DNA of 64,000 nt from Adenanthera pavonina (Eukaryota; Streptophyta; Magnoliopsida; Fabales; Fabaceae): positions 35,523,001 through 35,587,000 of the forward strand of contig JAIVEN010000007.1 in the NCBI GenBank assembly GCA_026686845.1. The letters run 5' to 3'. Below the pieces are notes generated by a model. That model ran no database searches. It was not told where the DNA came from and saw only the letters and a list, made by a program, of their open reading frames with translations. This document shows, in pieces, positions 1-11,100 of this stretch (position 1 is its first letter; every line of letters begins with the position of its first letter). The position numbers were made by a program, and so were the translations under genes.

Positions 1-1170
1 CAAACTTCCATTCCATATAACAGAAACTAATGCAAGTGTATAACAGGAAACTAATGCAAGTGTATAACAGAAATCGGAAAACACTAGCCCTTAACAACCA
101 TCCACGTTAGCTTGTACAAAATGAAAAAAGTCCCTCCCTCAAGTGCACATCCTCCTAGCACCACAATTAGCTAGCATATTAGCAGCCTTGTTGGCAATTC
201 TAGGAATCCACTGGACCTTGTAAAAAACCAATGAAGACAAATTAAGTTTGATATCATCAATGATACAACACTTCCAATCTACACGAACCAATCGCCATTC
301 TCACTTTTAATCAACTCCTTATAGTCAGATTCCAGGCAAACTTGATTTCTGCATAATACCCCAATTCCTCCTTGGCCCTCAGCATCAAATACCGCCATCT
401 ACATTTATTTTCATGTAGCCAAGTTCAGGAGCACACCAAGCTTGATCATGAACAACACTGACTTCCTCATGTTGCAGAACCTGCACCTTCCAACCGTTGG
501 CACTACAGAATTCAGCTAGAAGCATCTGGGCTAACTCTTACTGTGCTAACAGGATCAACTGCATTCCTTTCATAGGTCTACGCATTTCTAGCTTTCCAAA
601 TAAACCAACACAACATGGCAAGCAAGGCTTTATCATATTCTCTCACCTTAGTATCATCAGAAAGATCCCAAAGCCATCTATCAATAGCTAGAAATACTGA
701 AAGCATCCACCTTCAATGCCAAACTACTACCAAACCACGCCCTCTTCAGTCTTAATCCTTCATATAACAGCAACAAATGCTTTGTCTTTTCAACATTACG
801 AAAGCAAATTCGAGACACGGGATTTGTGTTGCACTTTCTTCTACAAATATTTTTCTTAGTAGGAAGTGCACCTCTACAAACCCTCCATAGAAAATGCTTC
901 ACTTTAGATGGAACTCTCAGCTTCTAATTCAGTTTCAATAGCTTGATAGGGATCTGATGACAACAACCAGGATAATCAGACCTCACTGTGAATTCACCAT
1001 TTTTACAGTAATTCCACACTAGTCTGTCCCTACAAGCATTACCAGTTATAGGAATTTTCCTGATTTCCATTTTTGCAGATTTAGTATGCCAATCATTAAC
1101 TTTAGACAAATCCCAACAGCCATTCTTTATCACCTCAGTCACACTGCATTCAGTCAAAACATCGTCAGGA
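1..1170 (-). mobile_element. Degenerate LINE (non-LTR retrotransposon), 3' part
   Basis: Read on the minus strand, two broken open stretches match the end of a plant LINE polyprotein. From about 1157 down to 924 is the segment before the zinc-binding region, with a typical D-x-L-V-W followed by N-G-E-F-T-V. From about 902 to 690 is a reverse-transcriptase zinc-binding (zf-RVT) region containing KHFLWRVCRGALPTKKN. Below about 430 lies a stop-ridden RNase H domain, recognisable from KINVDG near 395-410 and from QWIPRIANKAANMLAN near 150-215. Frames shift and stop repeatedly, so no protein can be made. The reverse-transcriptase core is missing, either lost upstream or replaced by unrelated sequence beyond 1170. 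The family assignment comes from motif recognition, not from a search. Confidence 0.75.
23..69. repeat. Two-unit tandem repeat, about 24 bp per unit
   Basis: The unit GAAACTAATGCAAGTGTATA plus a few bases occurs twice head to tail. It lies just 3' of the RNase H relic of the minus-strand LINE and may belong to that element's 3' untranslated part. Confidence 0.6.
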
Positions 1171-1299
1171 GGGTTAGATTTTTCATTCTTAATAATATAT
1201 GCTTCGTATGTTTAGCTTAAAACCAAACATCAACACAAACTAGATAGTAGGGCCTGTCTATATGTATGGGATTAAAATGGAGGTATTTTTATCAATATA

Positions 1300-1690
1300 T
1301 GGTTTCAAGATAATATATATAAGGTACAAAGCACAAAAACAACAAATTCAAAGTGAGGACCTTCATCATCCATTTGAGATTCATTGAAAAAAGTGTAAAA
1401 CCACCAATAAATAGAAAACATGAGGCAAATAAAACTCCAAGCTATTGAAACTTTTGGAGATACTTCAAATGCTCACCACTCTTTGGACATGGTCGATCAC
1501 TTGTTCCTCACTTCAGCTCCAATCTTCCTAGCAATTATCACAGAAGTGATCATATTCGAGAATAATCCATGCTCCGACAACTAACCAATCTTTGATTAGT
1601 CTTGAAGTATAAATCTACAATGTAGTTTGAATTATAACTCACATGAGGTTTTCCATCATCTCATCTCAATTTCACAGCGCTTCATTTTAA
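1300..1690 (-). other. Block repeated at about 31,850-32,240, origin unknown
   Basis: This stretch is recognisably similar, in the same orientation, to a block downstream of the second receptor-kinase copy. The best-conserved core is around 1480-1575, matching 32,020-32,110. On the minus strand both copies share a short open stretch ending in a stop, reading EHGLF then SVII, then RKIGAE and RN (K or N). I do not recognise the protein, and another frame is also partly conserved, so coding status is uncertain. In this copy the block lies 3' of the malectin relic at 1825-2237. Confidence 0.45.
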
Positions 1691-1824
1691 ACTCTTGAAG
1701 CCATATCAAAGAAGATATGTATCAAATTTAATGGAGAAATTCTTGATGATTGTATGGTATTTGTTCTATATCAAATGTGAGGGTGACAATTGACAAAAGG
1801 TAGAAGAATGATGCATGCATGTAC

Positions 1825-2237
1825 CTGAATGTTGACGTCAAATACACGGCTTCCAATGTTGCTATATGTTTGATCACCAGTGAACATTATCTCTGCAAAA
1901 TGAAGATTTACTGTCTAGCTTCTATTTTCTAGGCAAAACAAATATTAAGTCAAAGAAATAGAAGTAACGTGTTCATTCAGTTACAGTTCAGCATTGGTCA
2001 TAGAAAGCCTAGACACATTTGAAGAGATATGGTAGTCTGAACTAGCATTACTATCCAATTAATAACAAATGGTGCTAAACACCCAGTTTGATCCACTCTG
2101 CTAGTGGAATCTTGATTGTCCAGTAGGATATTTAGAATATCTTCATAAATTTTACTTCCATTGACTGTTACCATATTTCGGCCCAAATTTATATAGAGAA
2201 AGCGTTGTGCAGAGTGAGTCACCATTGAATGAATCAA
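1825..2237 (-). pseudogene. Relic of a malectin-domain exon from an LRR-VIII-2 receptor kinase
   Basis: Translated on the minus strand, the block follows the first malectin-like exon of LRR-VIII-2 receptor kinases in order. It starts with LYINLG and VTVNGSKIYED, where the family has LYINCGG and VTVNG. A broken middle contains HISSNVSRLSMTNAEL. It ends with LHFAEIMFTGDQTYSNIGSR followed by VFDVNIQ and a GT donor at 1824-1823. That end matches exon 17 of the intact gene in this window (LHFAEVMYSNDQTFSSLGVR). The frame shifts and hits stops in the middle, and no LRR, transmembrane or kinase exons were found beside it. It is therefore an isolated dead fragment of a third, inverted receptor-kinase copy. 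It seems more diverged from the two tandem copies than they are from each other. Confidence 0.75.
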
Positions 2238-2271
2238 GCGAAGAAAGAAACTTACATTTCCAAAAATAATA

Positions 2272-2679
2272 CTCCTCTTGTCCTAATTATAAAATAGCTT
2301 CCAAAAATTTTCACAACCCTTAATATAAGCTATCTTACAAAACGCATTAAGCATTTAAGAATTTTTCTAGAATATGCCCTTCATAATTGTACTATTGAAT
2401 AACCCTCTCTCTTTTGGACGTTCTGATGAATGTGGGAACAAAAATATTCTCCCACACATGGACCACAAACCTCTTGTATTGAACTATAGTTTTTTACTTT
2501 CTCATTTATGTGCACAAGGGGATCTCCACACACCATTTAATTAATGATTTTAATTAAGGGTAATTTTGAAATGTTGTAATAGTTTTTGAAAAACTCAATA
2601 TCATCAACTAATTTTATTCACTTTTTTTAATATATATATATAATTGAGTTAAAAGTGTATCGTATAGAAATGGAAGGAA
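2272..2679. mobile_element. Possible Stowaway-type MITE
   Basis: The left end after a TA reads CTCCTCTTGTCCTAATTATA. The reverse complement of the right end begins TTCCTTCCATTTCTATACGA, again next to TA. The ends are only loosely similar and the interior is AT-rich with no open frame, so this is a tentative call. Confidence 0.35.
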
Positions 2680-5192
2680 TAATAATAAAAAGGAGGTTCC
2701 TTCAAATTAAATAATACAGCCGCATGACAGAAGGCCCTGATACTACTAGTGGAGCTGGCACACCATCACCACGCATGAGTCATTATTCGGAATGTAACCT
2801 CGTAGAGGCAGAGCAGAATTTTTTTTTTTTTTGGTATGGGTAGAGAAGAACCTTTTGTAAATTTTTTTTGGTGAAAGAATCTTTTGTAACTTGTTTCCTT
2901 ATTAATACCAACATGGACCTAGGTAAAGAGTGGAAGGCATACAAAAAGAGAGGAAGGAACATAAGGGAAGAACGAAAAGAATTGGGCGTGATCTCGGAGA
3001 CCAAGTTTCACTTAGACGGTGAGATTGCAAAAGAAACGTCCTATTTCTGTGTGTATTCTAGGGATGAGCTCATCTCATATAAATAATTTATATTTTAAAT
3101 TTCTTATTTTTAATTTAAATCATTATTTTTTAAAAAATTGACTTTTATTTTTATTTACATTGTGAAAGATTAAGAAGAGATGATGCTTGACAAATTACTA
3201 TGACATAATTAAATATCACTTTTAATTACTTCACTCATGTTAAGAAAAATTATTAAATTATTTAAATTTTTTTTAAATTTCATTTATTTTTTAAATGTAC
3301 TCCTAATTAAATGTTCTATTTGTTCCATAATTAATTGCATTATTTTTTTAACATATTTAATAAGAAATATTTAAAAAATTTTATTTAATGATCCAAATAT
3401 ATCTTATATATTTTGAATCATAAGAACTCCTCTTAATTATAAACTGGAGGGATTAATGTTGTTTGATATCAGAGGCGGAGGGTGACCAATTCCTACGGAA
3501 ACCAAGTCAGCTCTTGGACAAGCATGCATTTTCCAATTTGTCCTTACGTACTTTTCCTGAATATCAGCCAGTGCCATAATAAAATAATAAGCTTCTTTAA
3601 GTGCCAGACTCAGGATGGAAGTACTTTTAGGTTTTTTTTTTTTTGGGGGGGGGGTGGGTTTGTGTTATATAATTTCTTTTATTTTTAATTTTTCTTATTT
3701 TTAATATTAATTATCAATTTTTTAAAAAAACATTATAATATGAGAAAGAGAGAGGTTATTAATTATAAATCATGCATATAAAATACAAAAATACTGAGAA
3801 AACTTTGTTCTGATCTCATTTCTGCGTGCCTTCATTTCATATCTGTCAATGGCTAAACCCTCTTGGTGAAGAAGCACCAACAATGACAAACAAATGCATG
3901 CAATTTTGAAATACTTCAAAAGTGGCTTACATAAATATTAATATGCTAAACCCCAATACGGATCCATTATTAATTAATTTGGTATGCGTCCTTAATTTAC
4001 CACCAAGACGATGCAAAATTTCTGGTCGGCGGGACCCTTCTATGAATAGGATTTCAAGTTTAAATATTGTAGATAAAAAATTATATTGAAAGAGCTTTTG
4101 TTCAATTAATTAAGGTTTAACTTGATTTAAATATGGATTAATTAAATTACTAAAAATTGATCAGACAATGTGTATAAAACTTAGGATGATACGTACTCAC
4201 AAGTTGTGCGTACGGTTTATGTGTGTAGTGAGAGTTAGAAAAGTCTTCAAAATTGGAGTTGTGAAATCTTATGGCGGCTTTATAGAAATAATGTAATGTC
4301 CCACTTTACCGTTTTATAAGGGAAAGCACCAAGAACCGAAAGGGATGGTGAGGCGGTATGGTTACGATTTCTACATGCATGCCAGCTTTATTCAAAGTCC
4401 TCATCATATAATAGTGTTTGTTCCATTTACGTTCACACAGCTTATATCAATTATTGAATGATAACCAATTAATATTTCACTTGTGTGCCTTCAAAGATTC
4501 TTAGGGCCCATTTAGTTTAATTATATGAAGATAATATAATAGGATAGTGATTATATGTGAATTTTTTTTGGTAGGATATAAATAATAGCATAATGATATT
4601 AATTTTTTATATTAAAAAAATAAGAATAGAAGTGAAATGAATTTATTATCGTTAGCTCTAGAAGTAAATTTGTTAATATTTATTTTTATAAAAATATTAA
4701 TATTTTTTTATATCTTATTACACTTATATAAAGATTTTTATATACTAAATATTATGTAATCTGAATTACCTCTACATAACCATCTAAAATAATTTAAATC
4801 ATATATAAAATATCTAATTAAATACTCATAGGTAATATAAAATCTATGACCTTTATATGACTATTACCTTTACATGGCGACCGTATGGCGACCGTAGACG
4901 AACCAAAAAGTCCTAATGGTACAAACCATCACCTAATAATTTGACCCACATACGTCAAGCCTTTTACCCATCATCAACATACCAATATATATACACAAAT
5001 AATAACTATTTTAGATTAGTGGGCTCTTGTTTCTTAAATAAATTGTTGAGAGGTTGGGTCTGCAAGGAACAAATTTAGTTCAGATAAGTCTATTATTCTT
5101 TCTCTAATTTCCGTCTGCCCTCTGTTTCTATTTCTCATCTGTTTCTTCATTGTGGACACCCCTTACTCATCACCAACCTTGCTGGTGTTGGA
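2680..5192 (+). promoter_or_regulatory. AT-rich region upstream of the intact receptor kinase
   Basis: No gene was found here. A TATA-like run at about 4986-4993 lies about 200 bp before the chosen start codon and could be the core promoter. The last 150 bp or so (from about 5040) resemble the sequence before the second kinase copy at about 21,000-21,120, so this leader was part of the duplicated unit. Other contents are a poly-T/poly-G run at 3633-3657 and two copies of ATGGCGACCGT near 4876-4898. A weak inverted-end pair lies at about 4500 and 4916 (GGGCCCATTTAGTTT and ACCAAAAAGTCC) and could be an old MITE. Confidence 0.4.
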
Positions 5193-8100
5193 ATGGAGTT
5201 TGCCATCTCAACCCCCAAACTTGGCTCCGTTTTCTTCTTCGGATTTCTGCTTCTCTGTTTCTTCTCAGATCTTCCTTCTAACGCTCAGCTTATCCCTGAA
5301 GATGAAGGTGCCTTTTCTCACTACTGGCCTCTGCTCTTACATTCGAATAGTAGTTTTAAATAGATAGCATTAAAAAAGACAAAAATTGAAGGATGATTTT
5401 ACTAGAAATGGTTAAATAGCACAAGTTGGTTTAAAAAAGTGTAAAACTTTTGCATCAGTTTCCCCTGTTTTTAAATGTATTTTTTACTTCCAGATCATGT
5501 ACTTGTGTTTATATCTGGGCTTTGATGGGTGTTTCTTGATCCATCAGGATTCAAATTTTCTTCAATCTTCCCTTTTCATCTTGTTTTCCAGTCACTCACT
5601 CAACTGATTAACACCGAAACATTATGTTTTTACCCAACAAAAAAAAAAATCTCCTGAAGGTTCTGATCACAACTTCTGTACTGTAGTTTTCTTGATATAT
5701 ACATGGGTTCACACTGTTAATTGATATTTTCATAGTTTTTTTGACAGCCGGAAAAATAAAATAATTGTTTAGTAAGTCTTAAAATGTTTTAAAAAATAGA
5801 AAAATAAAAAAATAAAAAAGTCAGAATATCTTTTAAAATGTATATCTCATTTTGTGTTCTAAAAAATATTAAAAAAATATGAAAAATAACTATCTAAAAT
5901 TATAAATTTTAAAAAATTCATATAATATTCATTACTTATGATTTTGATAATAATTATTTAAATAATTTTTTATTTTCTTATTCAAAAAAATAATTCTACA
6001 ACACTATTTTAAGAACATTAAAATAAAGAACACCTTCAAAAAATCCCATAGTTTCTGCATTTATCTGCTTCTAATGACGGATTCTTAATCATATATGATT
6101 GATTCCTCTCTAGTTTGACTTTATTTTGCTGGGATTATTTCATTTCTTTGGTTTTAACACTTTTTGGGGTCATACTGTTTTTTGGTACAACGAACTATCT
6201 GGTATCTTGCATAAAAAATAAATACATAAAACTTATTAATAATGTGTATAAATAGTTATGATTTAAATCAGTGAGAGATCATCTAAGTAATAACAATTCT
6301 GAATGACTAAAGTATACTATTTTGTGAGTGAACTGGTTGCAAGATATTTGATGATTGTGTGGACAACGATGGCCAACATATATAGCTTCAGATTATTATT
6401 TTTATTATTTTAACGTTGATATATGCTTGTCATAACAATTATGTGAATGTGAAAACCATTTTTCCTTTTCTGGTTTTTTTTCTTATTTTTCTTTTTCAGT
6501 TCTTTTTCAGGTTTTGAAAAGTAGGACTGTTTTGCTTTGGTTTTACCCCCACCTAGAAAATTTTCCATTTTGAATCTATGGACTTGAGGATGAAAAAGAG
6601 TCAAGTTCAAATTGCTGAAAATGACTCTAATTGACCTTAACCTTTGCCTTAGGATAAATTATTCTTTCAATTCTAAAAACTTCAATTGTTTTGTAGTTTA
6701 AAATATATAATTAAATTTTATAAGATTTTTTAATATAGTTCTCACTCTTAAGTTATTTTTTTTGAATTATGCGTCCCTGATAGTAATTAAAATAAAAATG
6801 AAGTAATAGATCATTATGGAGGATTTAAATTCTTGTAGGTTGATCAAGTTGCTTGAGAATATTAAGACAGGGAAGTTTTTCATGTTTGCATAAAAAGTTG
6901 GATTTTTTGTTCATTGATAACAAAAAGTTGGATTTTTGTTAGGTCACGTTGTTACATTGCCTTGGTCAAACTACATTAAAAAGAAAAGAAAGAAAAAAGT
7001 GAAGGAATTGATCCTAGTAATATATTACGCCTTTTAACTCTGAAACTTCAAATCAGGGGCATGCCAGCATTGAATTGTGAGAGCAAAGTCAAATCTCTTA
7101 CGCCACTTTTATATGGTCAAGAAAGGGAGAAAGAAAGATAAATATCTTTATTTTTTCGTTTTTGACCAACAAGAGAGAAAAATATCTACCTTTTATGTTT
7201 GGTAAATATTATGTAGGTTTCTAAGAAATTAGTATTAAAGCATACTTCTTCCAGAGAAAGGTAGCTTTCTATCAAAATCCAAATTTTGATTCTTTTTTTT
7301 CCATTCTCAATTACTTCATACTAAACTTCTAATGCAAAAAAAAAAAAAAATTCTGATTTCTTCCTACCTACCAAACCAAATGCATCTTTGGTACAAAAAT
7401 AACCTTTCTTAAGTCTCTCTCCCTCTTCTCATCCTTTTTCTATTTTTCTTAAAAATGACTTCATCCTACTAAATATGATTTTAAGCTGCAATTTTTTTTG
7501 TTTGAATTTGTTTCTTGTTTCATAGGATCCAAGGAACAAACATGAAATGAATATCAGTATATAGATGGAGCTAATTGATGTGTGTGGGGATGTGTTTGTG
7601 ATACAGTGAAAGCTCTACAAGCAATATCTGATAAACTCACCAATGTGAATTGGAAGGTCACACAGAGATCTTGTAATAGCGGAGATGGATTTAATAACGC
7701 CTTTACCTCATTTCAAGCTGTCAGGAATGTCACTTGCAATTGCACTTTCCAAAACGACACTGTTTGCCATGTCACTAATATGTATGCCTTCTGCTTTCTA
7801 ATTATATATCCTTGTTATTGTTATCAGTTATTGAATGAATTATGTTCTTTTAATAAAATATTTCATAGTATAGTCTCAATTAGTCAATATTGTCATGTAT
7901 TATTTAGACAATATTGTGCTACAAGTTTAAAATATTTTATAAATTTAAGAATGCAATATTGATCATTTTAAAATTAAGAATACCAATTTGGACATATGAA
8001 ATTTTATGAATAAAACATATTTATAAGTAAATTATGTAAGTTAAACATATTAAACAGTTTCATTGCTTCATAGAACACACAAAGAAACGTATGCGTTTAA

Positions 8101-11100
8101 TTATTCAAAAACAAGTAAATTATATCAATGAAATAAGCAAACTAGCATTTTTTTTTAATGAATAATTTGAACAAAATAAACATTTTCTCCATCATAGATG
8201 AAACTTCTTTCAATTATATATATGCATATATATATATATATAATGATTACTGATTAGTGATCCAACTATCTGTTGTTGATAGCCTGTTGAAAAGCCAGAA
8301 TATATCAGGAGAAATACCGACAAAATTTGGAGATCTCACCCAACTGATTGAACTGTAAGTGATTATACCTTTTTTGTCCTTTCTTGTTTCTTTTTTTCCC
8401 CCTTATATGCATTCATAATCATTGTATCAAAATTGGCCAAAGAATGATAGGAAGTTACTATATTGAATAGTGATTTATCTCTCAACTATCTCAACGGCAC
8501 AATTCCAACGTTTTTTAAGCACATCCCTCTTGTCACGCTGTAAGTTTAAGTTATCATCTTGTGTGGTATTATTTGCTATGTATGTGTCTTTTAAAACTGA
8601 AATCAGTCAGGTATATTTGCTTTAGGTCCCTTTTGGGGAATCGAATCAGTGGTTCAATTCCTGCAGAATTTGGTGAAATTGCTAGTCTACAAGAGCTGTA
8701 AGTTTTGAAGCCAAAGCCAATATCATTTTAAAATGGAAAAGATGGTTGATACTGGTACTAAATAAGTTTGTATGAATGTTTATAGGATCCTAGAAGATAA
8801 TCAGCTTGGAGGACCTATTCCTCAGAGCCTTGGAAATTTGAGCAACTTGCAGAGATTGTAAACTGGCCTTTGTTCTTCTAGCATGTTTCATTTGTGTCTT
8901 TTTCCCTGATAAAGCAACCTGTTAATCCATTTCAATTTCTAATTTTTTCATTCTCTTTTACCTCCATTTTCTTTTGGGGCTCCATAATGTGTGTATGTGC
9001 CATTTCATGTTGCTTTTCCAATACTTAACTTTTTTTTTGTTGGTATGAAACTGCAGACTTCTTTCTGCAAATAATTTTACAGGGGCAATCCCAGAAACAT
9101 TTGGAAATCTCAAGAATCTTACTGATTTGTGAGTAATATCATGTGTTGCAACTGTTCTGTTTGTTGTTGTTGTCGTTTTTATATATTTGGTTAGGTCTTT
9201 AATAAATATTGAGATCACTTCTACCACTTTCTGCAGTAGGATAGATGGGAGCACCTTATCAGGGAAGATACCAAGTTTTATTGGGAATTGGACCAACATA
9301 ACTATTCTGTGAGTATACTTTCATTAAGACGTTACTTGTTGTTGAAGAAACTAAATTTATGTTATGTTCACTTTCTTTTTGTTTTTAAAGAGAACTTTTC
9401 GTTTTTCTAGGAACATGCAGGGCACAGGCATGGACGGCCCAATTCCTCCCACCATATCTAATTTGAAAAATTTGGTAGAATTGTGGGTGCTCATTTTTCC
9501 TTCTAAGCATATACACTATAAAATACTTTTGGAATTTAATCTTCAACCAAGGATTATTTTCATTGTATTGAGGAGAGATTTTTATTTTAGGAGAATATCT
9601 GACTTGAATGGAAGTGCAACTGTGAAATTTCCTGATCTGAAGGATTTGAAGAGTTTGCAACGATTGTGAGTTGAAAACTTTTCTTCCATTATGCCAAGAG
9701 CTATATCATTTATTTGGGTTTCGCATGAAGTGGCTTATATCCTTCTTTCTATGACTTCAGGATATTGAGAAATTGCTTAATTATTGGTCCTATTCTGAAT
9801 TTCTTTGACGTGATGACAAACCTAAAGACTCTGTAAGTTGTATCATATGGGTATTTCATTGGTAAAAGATTGTTGAAATTTTCTTTTCTCTGGGATTTTA
9901 TTAGTTTTCTACCACCATTTCCTGCACATTATTGTATTCTAGGTTTTTCAAGCTAGCAAATTGATTATTGGTTATGGTTTACTGATTTGCGTCTTAACTA
10001 TTTCTTTTTCTTTCAGAGACCTGAGCTTTAATAGGTTGAATGGTTCAATCCCTGATTCATTTCAAGACTTGAAGTTTAATCACATGTAAGTGAACATTTA
10101 CAATTGTTATAAAGACAGTGAAATAATAACTAATGTGGATATTCTGTCAATAACAATTTCTTGAAAGTTGATTTCTCTGTCTTCATTGGTTATAACTTTA
10201 TGGAACCATCAGGAGACTGATATTAGTTATGGATGCAGGTTCCTAACAAACAATTCTCTGAGTGGAACAATTCCAGGATGGATGCTGGAGATTAAACAGC
10301 ATATGTTAGCTTATTTCCTTTATATTTTTCTATTTGCTAAGCCTAGAGTCACCTCTTATTCAACTATAATGATATTAGTGAAGAAACTAAACTTTTAATC
10401 TCATCATTTTTTTTTTCTTTCAGTGATTTATCTTACAACAATTTTACTGACGTTTCTACAACTAGTTGCCAGTTCTCCGATGTGTAAGCTTCTATTTGTT
10501 TCTTAATTACATGAGCACTTCAAACTCACCTGTGTTAATGCTTGACTGAGTACTTTCTATAATTAATGGATAGGAACTTGGTTTCTAGTCTCTCATCTTC
10601 AGCAAGAAATTCGTAAGTCCTTTCACATGGGGTGCCTATTTTAAATGTTTAGTTTCATATATCTATCGTTTTGAATCATCTGATGAAATAAACTATTCAT
10701 CTTGCAGACTCTTGTGTCTGAAGAAGGGCCTACCTTGTGATGGAAAACCTCAATGTGAGTTGAGACTCAGGACAACAATCTTGTTTTCAAGGACCTAAAA
10801 AATTTTGTTATGATAATTCCTCCTAGCTAACATGTGACTATATCATTACTATGTAGATTATTCACTATTTATAAACTGTGGAGGACCCAAGATAAAGTTC
10901 GAGGGGCATGAGTATGAAGAAGATGTCCACCGAGATGGCATATCGTACTTTTATCAAAAGAGCAATAATTGGGCTTATAGCAGCACAGGAGCATATATGA
11001 ATAATGACAATGCTGATTTTGTAGCGACTTCATTGAATGTTAATGGCTCAGAGTACTATCAAACAGCTCGCCTTAGCCCTTTATCACTTAAGTACTATGG

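Noticed and set aside
7582..7962. Independent 126-codon gene
   Set aside because: Its first part is exon 2 of the receptor kinase and the rest is intron 2.
9364..9669. Open frame of 101 codons across two LRR exons and their intron
   Set aside because: It is two genuine in-frame LRR exons read through an intron; each exon has proper splice signals and joins to its neighbours in the 24-exon model.
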